A DNA stretch of 64,000 bases from Motacilla alba alba (Eukaryota > Chordata > Aves > Passeriformes > Motacillidae), in NCBI RefSeq assembly GCF_015832195.1, contig NC_052017.1, forward strand, positions 92,902,429 through 92,966,428, in the 5' to 3' direction. Below the pieces are notes generated by a model. The model was not told the origin of the DNA, ran no database searches, and was given only the letters and a program-made list of their open reading frames with translations. A program made the position numbers and the translations under genes. This document shows positions 35,470 to 48,800 of the stretch, in pieces; positions within the stretch are counted from its first letter, which is position 1, and each line of letters begins with the position of its first letter.

Positions 35470-36185
35470 GAATCATAGAATTATAAAATTATAGAATGCC
35501 CTGGATTGGAAGGGACCTTAAAGTTCATCTAGTTCCAACCCTCCTGCCATGGGCAGGAGCACCTTTGACTAGACCAGGTTCCTCAGGGCCTCATCCAGCC
35601 TGGCCTTGAACACTTCCAGGGAGCATCTATAACCTGTCTGGGCAATCTGTTGCTGTGTCTTATCACTCTCAGAGTAAAGAATTTCTCCCTAATACCTAGT
35701 CTGAATCTGCTCTCTTTAAGTTTAATGTCATTACTCTTTGTCCTATCACTCCATGGCCTTGTAAAAAATTCCTCAACCTTCTGGAAGGTCCTCTTTACGT
35801 ACTGGAAGGTGCTGTATGGTCTCCTCAGAGCCTTCTCTTCTCCAGGCTGAACAACCACAGCTCTCTGAGTCTGTCTTCATAGGAGATGTGCTCCAGCCCG
35901 TTGATTATCTTCATGGCCTCCTCTGGACTCACTAAAGCAGGTCAATGTCCTTAGTTTTGGGGCCCCTGGAGCTGGATGCAGTATTCCAGGTGGGGTCTCA
36001 CCAGAGCAGAGCTGCAGGGCAGAATCCCCTCCCTTGCCCTGCTGGCCGTGCTGCTTTTGATGCAACTCGCAATAGGTTTGGCTTTCTGGGCTGTGAGTGC
36101 ACATTGCCAGGTTGTGCTGAGCTTCTTATCAGCCAACACCCCGAAGTTCTACTCCTCAGGGCTGCTTTCAACCCATTTTCCATTC
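35470..36185 (-). mobile_element. CR1 LINE fragment, ORF2 C-terminus and 3' tail
   Basis: Inverted CR1 with its 3' end at the left: tandem octamer tail (GAATCATAGAATTATAAAAT), then GGATTGGAAGGGACCTTAAA. Further right come GGCCTCATCCAGCCTGGCCT, CCTTCTCTTCTCCAGGCTGA and ATGCAGTATTCCAGGTGGGG, all hallmark CR1 reverse-complement blocks. Homology fades at about 36185 (TCAGGGCTGCTTTCAACCCA), so it is 5'-truncated. It is the best preserved CR1 3' end in the window. Confidence 0.95.
35583..35858 (-). pseudogene. CR1 ORF2 C-terminal remnant
   Basis: A 91-codon open stretch whose conceptual product includes RFRLGIREKFFTLRVIRHSN followed by RLPRQVIDAP. This resembles the conserved C-terminal end of CR1 reverse-transcriptase ORF2 (RFRLDIRKxFFTxRVVxHWN then RLPREVV). 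It lacks the endonuclease and catalytic reverse-transcriptase domains and has no promoter of its own, so it is a dead fragment inside the CR1 copy. Confidence 0.8.
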
Positions 36186-39100
36186 TCTCTTTCCATTTTA
36201 GCATACATCTAGCCCATTCCCATTAGCCACTGTAGGATTAGCAGAATATAAAGTTGCAGTATGAGCAACCAATAATTTTCAAATAATCCAAGCCACTTGG
36301 TGCTACTGAATATCTCGTGCATATTTATATGCTGTCTAAAATGTTAGATATCATTACTTACATTCTTTAGTATGTCTGCATACCTAAAATTATATAGATT
36401 ATATAGTGTTGTTCCACTGCAAAGTGGGAAGGAGCAGTCCATAATTCCTTCTGGGATCCACTCCTCAATTATTAGGTTATGGTAACATATGCTGCATAAC
36501 AGAGGCCAAAGTACCTCATCCAGCAATTTACTCTGTCTGAGTTGGCATGGATTTTCAAGGAAGACCTAGTTCAGACTTTATCCCTCCCTGTACAAGTGAT
36601 TTTATCAATTAATTAACCTCAGCAGTCATAATTTGTGCCGTGCTTCTAGTGAGCATTTGCCTAATGTGTGTTTACATGCTCTGGAACACACGCCCTTTGG
36701 TTTGCTGTTTACTTGGGCTTTTTTCCCAAATAAAAAACTACCTTCAGTCAAAAATCCTTTACAGCAGAGGAGCTGTAAAACAGATTGCAATTCACCTCAC
36801 AACCTTCCTAATGACATTTGCAACAAAAGCTTGAAGAATTGCAGTTTGCTTTCTCAGAGCAACCTAAGGGAAAGCGGACACAGCTGGGGTGTGCAGAGCT
36901 GCTCTTAGCTGGAGCAACGGGGATGTACTGCCAGAAGAAACCCTAGAGAGGCCACTCACCAAACTCCCAGGGCTCCCTCTGGCCCAGATACATGAATTTT
37001 GCACCAAAAACAAAGACAGAAGAGTCTGAGGCATGTATATGTCTCATCCCAGTACGGACTCCATGCTTTGTCAAGGGGTGTACCTGGGTGCAGAAGCTCA
37101 GAAATATTACAGCTGTTTAGTCATCCTCTTGACTACTCAATCACATTTTTTTGGAGAAGAGATATTGCCCTACTTTGTGCTGGTTTGACTCAACTAGTGC
37201 TCAGGGGTGCCCAAGCAGCCATACTACATCTTCTTCTAAAAGTTGCAGAGCAGGAGGGTTATTTTTTCCCTTGGGTCAAATATGAACAAAAGTGTGGAAA
37301 CTGTATCATTTCATACATTCTTAATGGTGCTAAATACATTCTCACCCCCTATGTATGTGTTCCATTTTTATGTAAATAGAATAGTTGTGATAGCATGGTA
37401 CAGCCCAAAGTTTTTTTGAGGGTAAGTTTATGAAAGAAATGCCTCTTTTTCCTCTGGGTAAGGAGGAGCTCTGTAGTAGCCAAAATTTTCCAGAGATAAA
37501 ACATCTTATCTTATTTACCTAGAACATAATGTATCTATATTTTTAAGGCCCAGAACACAAAGCACACTGTATTCTATAGCTCAGCTAATGTATATGTTCC
37601 CTACATTTTGTGCAGCTCAAATGTATTTTTCAAAGGAAAAATGCCTTTTAAAAAACTCCCCTTTCTATAATGTTAGGTGATTTGTGTGGAATTCTTTAAC
37701 GCTATTGCCCTTTAGGTAATTTTGACAATGGAAAAGTGTATGCCTATACTATTTACAGAAGTTTGGTCTGTGATGAGAGAACCAAAATTTCACTATAATT
37801 ACAGACACATTGAGCCAGACTCTTTAATAGATGAAGAGTCCTGACAACAAGGTAGAGTTATCCCTAGCCCTTTTTTAATCACTGGGAGATAGTATGTAAG
37901 CATGAAAATCAGATAAACATATCAGAAAACTATTAGCCAAATCTTGGTAACAGTTGTACAATTGCAATTTTATGGTTCAAAGACTATTTTTGAATTAAGT
38001 GAAACATTCCTCAGCTCCCAAGACCTTTTCTTTCTTTATAAGAGAACTTAATAATGAAGAAAAATGATAATTTTTTGAGATTTGGTTTGTTTATTACTTT
38101 TCTTGTCCTGGAAAGGCCAATTAAATTAAAAAAAAAAAAAAGAACTGTGGGAACTTAAAAATATTATACAAAAATAATTTAGTACTTTGCATGTTCAGAG
38201 TTGCATATGACCATGGATGAGTCATCCATGTTTTGATCTTGTGGTAAATTTGATTTAATCTTCCTAAAGCTATCCCTGATAAAAAGACATCTGCTTCTCT
38301 TCATTGCTCTGACATTTTGTCTTGAATATATCCATTCATGGTAGACATTTACAGTTTCATATTCCTGTAACAGTCATTGGGAATTCAAAGGAATGCCCTT
38401 GCATGCCCAAAAGGCAGGATTTAGTGAAAACTATGTGATGGATCAGAATTAGCCATTCACTTTTAGACCTTTCGCTTCAGTGGGCTGAATTTGAAGCAAA
38501 GACTGATCTTTCCTAACTCCTTTCTATTTATGGCTGTATCAAAGGCAGAATGTTTTAAAGCCATGTAGAAACAAAAGCAGAGGACTTTGCATAAGCTTTG
38601 AGCAAAGATGAAAATGTAGAGGGGGAAAGTGAGCCTAAGTATGGTGAAAGAGCAACAACCATTAGAAAGGTGAACATCAACAAAGGTATCTTTTCCCTGA
38701 TCAGAGAGGTGACATCTCTCAGAGGTGAAAGTATGTGTCTAGGAGATAAGAAGACTTAAGAATAAGAGCTAGCTTAGCATTAGCAGCAAAATAAGTTTTC
38801 AAAAAAATCATTGTCATTTACAGGAATCTGCATTTACTCCAAACAATTAAAATGGATTAGGTAAACCTTAAAAAAAATTGACTGGGAGAAGAGGCCTTGT
38901 AGAATAAGAAGATAACCCTCACAGCATTGCATGAAGCATTCAGGACATTGATTAACTGACCTTTTAACTGGTTAGATAATTAGGATAAAAAAGGAATCTT
39001 CCTGTAATCCTGATTTTGTTATCATCTTACTCATAGAATAATTTGAAGAATAATTCAATAACTTGAATGATGCAGTTTAGTATATAAAGAACTTATTTTT

Positions 39101-39781
39101 TCATCTGTTTAAAAGTTATTGTGTGGTAATTGATGGTTGTCCACCTTACACCTTGCTGTACATGATAATGAGAAGCCACAAGTCCCTACCACTGATTTTT
39201 TTGATGTCAAAACCATAGGATAAGAAATCACAATCAGTAATAAAAATTAGATTGCACTGGGCTACCATCAGTACAGTTCTGAGGAGCAACCATATCTGTC
39301 ACTGCTCTTTAATGACATCCAAATCTCCTCCTGAAACTCACTGAAAGGATGTTAGGAAAGGAGGTTTAAATAAAAAGTCTCATCCTAATAAAAAATATCA
39401 GTAAAACATTTTTGAGGCTCAGGGCTCAAATTGAGGGGGAGACTACTGCCTTTGCTTCAAAAGAAAGTACTAGAGTCTAATCTTGCTTCCACTGTAGTAA
39501 TAGACTTCATCATACAAACAGGGAGAGAGAAATTGACTTTGTTTAATAGCTCTGGTTTCAGTTCTTTGTGCTCCTGTTTCCTTAGAGACTTACATGCTTG
39601 CAGATAGGCATACATTTTCTGATAAACACATCTCATTGTACTTCCTTTGCTTTCACAGGTTAAGGTTTAAAAAGTGTTCATGCATTCCTTCATCCTTTGT
39701 TTTCCTTCAAGTGCTAATGAATAAAGCAGGGCTGCTGCAATATCATATGCAGGATAAAAACAATAAAAAAATCATGTTAAG
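36186..39781. other. unique non-coding DNA, no gene seen
   Basis: No recognised repeat. A 126-codon ORF at 36999-37379 and a 91-codon ORF at 36633-36908 (both plus) resemble nothing known. An A-rich run lies at about 38128-38141. Confidence 0.55.
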
Positions 39782-39862
39782 ATCATAGCCAATACATTTA
39801 TTTAGGCAGGGTAACTGGTGAGGAACCAGTAACCCTGCCTTAATAAATGTATTGGCTATGAT
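39782..39862. repeat. 81-bp near-perfect inverted repeat (foldback)
   Basis: Left arm 39782-39819 and right arm 39825-39862 are 38 bases each, with a 5-base spacer GAGGA (39820-39824). By hand alignment 36 of 38 positions pair; the exceptions are T/T at 39803/39841 and A/A at 39813/39831. Either strand could form a long hairpin, and the duplex could extrude a cruciform. No transposon ends or target duplication are evident and no other copy was noticed in this window. Possible explanations are a template-switch mutation, a tiny foldback element or a hairpin RNA precursor. Confidence 0.95.
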
Positions 39863-42800
39863 TACAACAGATCAAAACAATGATATTGGGAAATAAACTG
39901 TACACTCAACTGCTACCAAATATTGATGTTGTTGTCACGAGTATTATTACATCATGCTCTTTTTCTTAATTTCTATATCTGTGGCAATTCTTATACAATG
40001 AACATTGCCAAACAAACATGATCATCTCTAATATTTTTAATGTGCTGTGGTAAGATAACAAGGTTGATATCCTTGGTCTAGTGGATTGTGTCAAGAACCT
40101 GCAGGATTTATCTTTCCAGCATGTCTGTATAAACCTGTTTCTGAATCATCTCAAAATCTCAAATGAATTTAACCTCCTAGAGCATCTGTGAAATAGAAAA
40201 CTCTTATAATTATCACTTTATGTATTTGGAAGTAAGCATCACAAGCAAAAACAAAAGCAAGAGAAAGCATAAGACCAAGATTATGAAAGCTACTAAAATG
40301 TACCTGCACTCAGGAGCAAATAAATTAATTTTAGATGCTTAAGTTCTCCTCAAGTTACAGACCCAAATAACTACAGCATCCCTTTGACTCAAAGCAGAGG
40401 GTCAGCCACCAGCAAACCCAGGAGTGATTCACCGTTGTCAAACTACCCTTTGGGAAATGCTGTGGACCTGATGAAGACAAATCTTGTTTCTTTTTACTTT
40501 GTTGAAATTAGTTCTGTCTAATAATTGCCAAAGAGCATCTACTCTACAGCATGGCAGCTATGTTACTGCAGGACAGTGGGAATTGGCACCTGCTCAGAGG
40601 GTGGAATTGTTCTGAAGGAGACCTTTTCTTTAGGTCTTTCTTTCATTAATAACCCTGAGAAGGTCACACTGTGGAAGTTCATTCTGGTATCCTGTTCATT
40701 GAGTACCAATCTCAGATTTAGGCAATTGTTAAAAAGGGTGCAGAATAGGGGAATAAATCAGCATTGGTGTCAGTTTGTTTTATTTCAACAATGGTCACCA
40801 TGGAAACAAAGTCACTGACCTATTTCTTTTCATATATACAAGTAAACACCAGGGTGTCCAATTTTCATACACACCATCTTTCATGCCAACAATTTACCTT
40901 GCGGAATTCCCATAACGGACTGTCTTATTGAGGCTCGCAGTTTTTCCCTAAAGGGCTTTTTTACTTTTTGCCAATTTCCTTCACCAGGAAGGCAATGAAA
41001 ACTTAGATTGTCATGATAATTCCAGACCTCTTCTAGTTTCACTACACCTACACTTGCACATAGGTGCAGTGATGTAAACCAGCAATCTAATAGCTGTATG
41101 ATTAGATGTGCTTCAGCAGTCACGTCTGACTCATCAGATTAATTTCAGATTACTTCATTCTGCATCTTTTGAAAATACTGGTCAGTATTACTACACAAGA
41201 ACATCTATCTAATGAAAAGCCACCTGGCATTGTAAGAACATAATTTGCTTCCAGTGGAGGAGGCCTCTCCTCTTACCTTCCCATCGTGGCACTCTTTAAA
41301 CAAATTATTACTGCTGACCTGGCTTTTGCCATACTGGTCAGAACCTGTGGATTCATTCTCGGCTTGTTGTATTTGCATAATTCACGTTGATTTATTTGCA
41401 CTTAGATAAGCTGTAAGTGTCAAGACCCCTCAATATTAACCAGCTGACACCCAAAGTGAGTATGTGCATGTAAGAACAATGTGTGCCTACTTGCATAAGG
41501 AAGAAGATAATGGAGTTTGCAAGGAATGCTGCAAAACCATCTGGCTGAAGTGCCACTTCTCCTTTTATTATTGAGCACACAATAACACCCTCTCCCTGAA
41601 CTTCTTAAGCACTTACTACGTATGTTGTGTGCGTGCAATGCACTGTGGCCTCAAGGATAATCACCCCCATGTGTGGGAAGAGAGAGACAAATCATATGGA
41701 AATGCTGAAAACTAAAACAATATGATACTTGCTACATTATGGCCTCTGAAACTATGCCCTTTGCTTGTCTCATCTCAGTAACAGTTAAATAATCTAGCAC
41801 ATTAGCTGCACATTCTAGGCTAAATGCACTGCTAGAGTAACTCCAGAGATGTAATGAATATACTTTCTTCTCCTTTAAGCAATTTAAATCCATGTAACAC
41901 CATTGAATTTGATGGCATTACTCCAAGACTAAATAGATATAACTATGAACAGAATTATCTGACTGAACCAAGCTGTTCAGAAAGAAATCAAAGACGTGCC
42001 AAAGAGCCAGTGCCTTTCATTTTATATTTCTGTGACAAGCCCGACTGCTGTATCTTTCACAGGCGTTTTAGGTTTAAGTTAAAGGCATATGAAAATAGTT
42101 GTTTCAAGTCAAGTTCATCTACATCACTGTTCATAGCAGTCAATATATGCATTTTACCTGACATGGGAATTGAGTGTTGTCTAGGTCACTTTATAGGGAG
42201 ATTTGTTGGATTTTTTTTTCTTGGCTGCTATTATTTCTGCAATCTACTGGGCAAATGTGGTTACAATTTCCTAAGTCCCATTGCCCAAATTTACTTAAAC
42301 TGCTTCATAAACAGAATTTAAACATGCCTTATTTAACACTTGTGATAGATGAAACTTTTCCTCTACTGCACTTCCAAAACTTCTGTTCCAGCTGAGGGCA
42401 CCGACCTTGCCAATAGATAAAACATGTTTTGTTTCAGTGCTCTGTATCTGTCTCAATGGCCTGCAATCTCTCAAACTTTCCTTCCCCCCTCCTCCTCTTG
42501 GGTCCTGCCATTTCCCACTGACAAGAGGGACACAGAAGCTTCCTTATTGGGTAACTTTGGGTGAGTCTAAGCACTGCTGTCCACTGAAGGGAGATTTCTG
42601 TAGTGATGTCAGACAGTTTTTACAACAGCAGCCTGAGGAGCCTGAGCTCAGCGATCAACAGCCCAGGGAATTGAACAGGAGGAGGAAAAACAATAAGAAA
42701 AAAACCCCAACATCAACTACTTGAGCCTTAATACATCCAGATGATTTTTGTTATCTCAAATATAAAGTCAGGGGACTTTCTCCTCATTTTCCTTTCAATA

Positions 42801-45800
42801 CTGGCAGCAGCGCAGAACACCCATTGATTTTATTTTTCAAATTGAAAATATTTTTCAATGGTTATCTGATATTTTTATCTTTCAGTTGGTCAGGAATACA
42901 GTATGTTGTGGGGACATAAGGGATGGTGTATCTTCAGTGCCAAGCAGAGCTTAGCTCTAGTGTGTCGGCTGTCCAGGGTCCCCACACAGACTGAAAATCC
43001 ATTGAGAATACAAAAACAGTGCCCTTTTACTTCATACCATCAGTTCTTTACACATTTAGAGTTTTTTGTTCATTGTTTATTCTGTACTTCATTTATTTCA
43101 ATAACAAAAATTAATTCATACTACATCAGGATTCCATCGTCCACTAATAGTCCCAGATTAATGGAATCAGTGGTGCTGGTTGCATATTGAGTTTTCCAAA
43201 GTAAAAGCGCCCTAAAAAGTTCATTGTTTTCCAGGAGACTGAATGGGGAACCCAAAGTATTCTACAGCCTGCCTCAGAACAGAGTGAAATTTTAACTGTA
43301 GGAGTTAGTAAGTTTCAGAAGGAGTTTTTATTTCCTTGTCAGATGGAGTTTGCAAATGGATGTTAAAGAAAACTAAATTAAAACAGGATAAAATAGCCTT
43401 TCTCTAATCATTATACTAAATTTGATACAGTAACACCCACATCAACACAGAATCTTAAAGATTTAAAAATCCTAAATATGGGCATTGTTGAGAGAGGTAA
43501 TTTCAGAGACAGTGAAAGAAAAGTCCAGGTTAGAGAGAGAGTATGCATAGCAATGATTTCTCTTTAGAAATATACTCTCCTTCTGGTTTTGGCCACACTC
43601 CAAAAGTCTACTTCTGAGACATCCCAAACAATGGAGACCTTATAACGAGAACCTGTGGAACAGTGTCCTGCATCGTGCTGATGATTTATGAAAGAGTGGT
43701 GTGTCTCAGCTCTAATCATTTCAAGTACATAAAATTAATGGTCTCAAAAGACAAGCAAATTCTTCCTGCGCACAGCAAACACATAGCAGAAATCCACTTA
43801 GATGGTACTAACTTTCCACTAATTTTCTCTGCACTTTCCTGAGGAAGCAAGCAGTCAGCAGGGTACTCCCTTGTCTAAGCCCAGATGTTGGAAGCGTTGA
43901 TTCCTACAGGCAGGTTCCTCAGACCATACTTAAGCTGCTTAAAAGGAAACAGTCAGATTTTCAAAACTGTGAGAAATGTGCAGTTACCATGGGCATTGAG
44001 GAGATTTGCAGCTTCTAGGCAAGCCAGGTACCTCCTCCTTGGGCATCTAATTATGGCATAGCTTTGGCTGCTCAAACTCAAAAATCTTTGTGTCAGTGTA
44101 GAGCTAAAGGATTTTGTAGTGCTCGAAGGTTTTTTGACGTGATTAGGGATTTTTATATTAAAATTATCAAGATGATGCATTTCATGCAAAGACTTTTCAC
44201 CCTTTTTCTCCCTAAAAATTCAAGCCATGCTGGTGTGAGTACCCACATGTGAGCCAAAGGGATTTAACTCAGCCAAGTGTTAAGTGGCAGGAGCTTGTGT
44301 TGGTGGTTTGGAGGTGGCAGAGGGGATTGAGTACTTACAACATGACTACCAGGGACACAAATCACTGACAGATCACTGTCACTAGATGATTTAGTGATGT
44401 TCCACCTCCACTTCCCTGGGTGGAGACTTTCATAAATCCTGTGACATAACTATATTTTATTTGTGTGTTTGGAGATCTGGAATTCATTTTATTAATCAAT
44501 CAGCTGGACGTAAATGAAAGAACATGGTCAGATAAAACCTGTGTGTAGGTGGACTGTGATCCACCCTAAGGAAAAGTCTGTTTCCTTCTAGTAAGGGCTC
44601 CTCCAGCACCTTGTCTGCAGTGAACCTCCCCCTGCCTTCTCCCACATTTACAATCCCCCCATGCACAGGGGGCATGGCCCAAATGGTAGTTAGAGACAAT
44701 CTGCAGATCTTGAGAAAGGGAAGATGAAGAGAAACCGTGAAGCAAAATATTTATTAAGCTGGGAATTTGGAGAATCCTGACTTCAGGGAGTTAAGAGATG
44801 TCCTCTGCTCAAGCTCATCCACTAGTCAGTGTGGATGCCTGACATTGTCACCTCTTGTTCCTGAGTCATTGTTTACTTACTTTTTGATGCCATTCTATAA
44901 AGTTTCTTCTCTTATGATATTTTTTGAGAAAAAAAAAGTCCCCTTTCAGTTCTTGTTCAAAGATTCTCAGGTCTGTGGAAGAAATGGAAAGTGATTAAAA
45001 AATAGGATTATTAATTGATAAAAAAATGATAAATTAAGAGGATTAATCTACTGCTTACTACATAAAAGCAAATTCCATGTGCATAGATTACATAATTCCT
45101 AAGTATTTAAAGTAGATATTGATCTACGTTTATGAAATGAAAGATATTTTTATGATATTTTGCAGGTATATTTTATGGACATAACCCAGAAAAACATTTA
45201 TTATGTGAAACCATGCTTACGCACATTATTTCAAGGAGTGGTCCATATGATACAACTAACTTTTTTTAAAGACCAGTTTGAAGACAAAGAGTTCATTTGC
45301 CTGTATATTTATTCATTCAATATGCAAAACTGCATTTATTTGCATCCATGGATTTTATTCCCTGTTACATCTCCTTGACAGGGGAAAGCTGAATGGCATG
45401 TCAGTAGCAAATAAAAAGCATAAGGGTGATGAGGAGATGAGTCTGTTGTTTGACATATGCAAGTTGCAGTTTAGGACTTAAGAGAAACATATCTTCTCTT
45501 GTATGCTAAAAAATCGTATGGTGTTTTAAGAAGGGAGTCTCTGGTTTTCTTCTGTCTCTTGCACATGTCCTGTGGGACAAGAAAGACACATCAGAGCAAT
45601 GTCATGGGCTGCATTTCAGACTCATACCATTGACTTAAAATGTCACATCAGTGTATGCTAAGCTCCACCACTGCTTTGTAACTGATTAGTATCACATATC
45701 GATGAATTTTATCTTGTCACACTACTTGGCATACATCCAAATCTTACAGTGCATTCCGGTGCACAAAGTCAACAATGAAATTTTCGATGTAATCTGAGGT

Positions 45801-48800
45801 TTTCTGGTGTAAATTGTGGAAAGTTCAACAAATTTAGATGTGGAGGGTAGTCCTAGCTACACAGAACTTATCTGGGGGCTTTACAATGCCCTCTGAGAAG
45901 AGGCAAGTACAATTTACAGGGAGTTTCCGTACAAGGGGCCTGCAGTTTCTACGGTTCCCAGGAGATGGCATACATCTTTTGGAAAAAAATGTCTGCTCAC
46001 TTCCTAAAGGAGCAGTGAGGTGTAGGAGGAAATACTTCAATGCACCATTCAGTCCTGCGATTTCCACTTGAAAAATTGAAAGTCAGTTGGCAAACCCTTT
46101 GGGATTTAGGAGAGATGGAATGGGGATTTCCATCCACAGAGGAGAGTTTGTATGAATAGCTCAGCAGGAGGAGGGCGAAGAATCCCCACCCAGCAACCGC
46201 ATTTTCTTTGTGGCATAATATATGTAAGACCATAATACAATGCCCTCCTACTTTCATCTTTCTATATTGCCACTCATCAGCATTACAAAGAATGTAGCTA
46301 TTAAAAGAACTGCCTCTTGGCACCCAAAAGCCATAGCACTGTATTTTCTACAACAAAAAACTTGAGCCTCCATTATTTGTTTTGCTACATTTGCAGCAGT
46401 CTCCCCATTAAGCTTGCTTCTCACAGCTCCCTGATCTCATTCCCCGTTGGACCTAGATCAGACGCACAAGAGGTCAGGCTGACTTTCAAACTTTTCTTGC
46501 GGGCTGGCAAGCACAGAAAAGTGTAACTGTAATAAGGATTAAAAGGTTCTCAGATGGGCCTACCAATGTAAAAAGTCCCTCCCTTCCCCAGCTTTGCCAC
46601 CCTCCGAAACCCTTGGGGTAAACATCAGAGTCAGATTTATCAATAGAGCATTTATTAACCCCTAGTTGTTCGAGACAGCCTTTGCAACCATTGGGGCCTG
46701 TCCTGAAACTTCTACAAAAACATTCTCTGGCACTTCATTGAGATTTTTAAAAGTCCTACAACTCCTGCTAATGGAAAAGAATTTCCATCAATTTCTCGAG
46801 GCAATCCCAAATCTTGGAAGTGCAGTCTGAGGCAGTGAAGAAGAAGTCATCAGACGTTGCTCCTTCTGCTGACACACCCATGTGTAGGTCTGTGTGGTAA
46901 ATGGAAACCAGCACATTGTGATTTGTGACACGCTGCCTGCATGTTCAAATTTACATACATAAAACTAAAAATACCTTCACTAAAAGGGAAGCAATGTGAC
47001 CAGCATCAAGGGCTACAAAAACCAAAATCCAATCTATCAGCAGTCACCACCTGCTGACAGCCCAGACTCAGGTAGCTGCAGTGAGGAAAGCAGTGCATGG
47101 GCTCAGTCACTGAAGGAAGCTGCAGGCAGAAGGAAAAGCAGAAATAGTTAAGAGTTGGTTGCCCAGGTACTGCAGCAACCAGCATCTTCACCACACATCC
47201 CTAAGCTGAGGGATTAGTTTGACGGCAATCTGGGTCAGGTCTAAACTGATCACAGGGGATGTGTGAGGTTTCAGAGGAAATTCCTGAGCACTGGACTCCT
47301 GATTTTTCACATCCAGACCATTGTATATCAGAGTGTAGACAACCTACACACTGATTTCTCAGAGTGTAGGGAGGGGGCTCAAATTAAAAGGGCTATAATT
47401 CTGATCAGTGTCTACCAGGGGTTGCAGATGCTCTTCCTTATCCTGTTGGTTGCATGGTTGCACCTCCCCATCCCTCCCAGGAGCCCAGGAGCTGGAGCCA
47501 TTCCCACAGTCACTCTACAAGTGCCCCTAAAGATGGTGTTTGTTACTGCTGTCATTTATGGTGACCAACTTTTAGCTGAGGCTTTGCTGTTCAGAGCAAG
47601 GCACACTTGCCCACCTCCCACAGGACTTCCTGCAGCTGTGAGCAGTGACTGTGGGGCCTGAACCTAAAGGCAGTAAGACTCCAACAGGCACCCAACCTAC
47701 CTTAATCCCCCTAGGTAGCAGTTCCCAAACCCAGAGTCCCCATGCCTGTGACAGGGCACTGTTGGATCACCTGTGGCTGGGCTTCTGGCCCTTCCTGAGC
47801 CTTACCATCTATCCTGCTTTAGGGACACCATCTCACACCAGGTGGGCACTCTGATAGTGGCTGGTGTGCTCAGGTGCCTGGCCACCAGTTCTCAGAGATA
47901 ATCTGGTCCCTCAAAGGCACACTGGGAGATTTTAACTTGACAGCAGCCTCTTCTCAGCCTGCCTTTTTTCCACTGTATTTGACACAGCAGAGGTGGAGCC
48001 AGTTTCAGACTTTTGGGCGTCACAGCAGATTGGGTTAAGCCTATGCCAGCTGCACTAAAGTAAAAGTAAGTGAAACAGCTGGCAGCAGGTGAGGGGTGTA
48101 TTTTTAAAGTTCCTGGGGGATGCTTGAAATGCACTTATCTTGATGCTTGTGGATAGTTTTAGAAGAGCTCCCTGGATTTGCTGTAGTCAGCTGTTTGCTT
48201 ATTCTAACAAATAAATGTAAGAAACTGCTCTTCAAGAAATTAAAGGTTAAATTTGGATGTCTTCCACAGGAAATGGAAGTGCAAGGGTGAGTATGTGTTT
48301 TGAAATACGGATGTTACAATTCCCATTCTAGCTTGCAAAACAAACCCCAAACCCATACTATGTCACTTTAATGATTTATAAGCACGTCTTTAAAAAAAAA
48401 ATCACTTATTCAGTGTCTCATGATGCCTCTCTGGTACACACATGAGGCTCAGCAACCTGCCTGTTTCTCATGCTGCAGAGATTATTGCTTTTACTCATGG
48501 CCAGACTGTGGCTGCCCAGGAGCAGGTGTGTGAGTGAGGGGGAGGTGAGGAAACTCAAAGCCTTCATCTGCTCAGGCAGGTATTCAACAAGCAGCAATCC
48601 CCATCTTGCCTCTTGCGGACAACATTTCAGGAAGAGCAGGCAAGCCACACTAGTTGTGGTTCAAGTGGGGTAAACACACTTCCCTCTGACACTGCCCATG
48701 AGGGCTGGTTTGGGGACAGTTGTGCTGCATCTTGAAATGTGTTGGTGAACTGCTCCAGGCACTGGGGTGGTGTTCAGCAAAGAAAATCAGCTGGCTCCTA

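Noticed and set aside
47263..47661. 132-codon ORF in a GC-richer stretch
   Set aside because: No recognisable domain and no exon-like boundaries; GC-rich composition alone lengthens ORFs.
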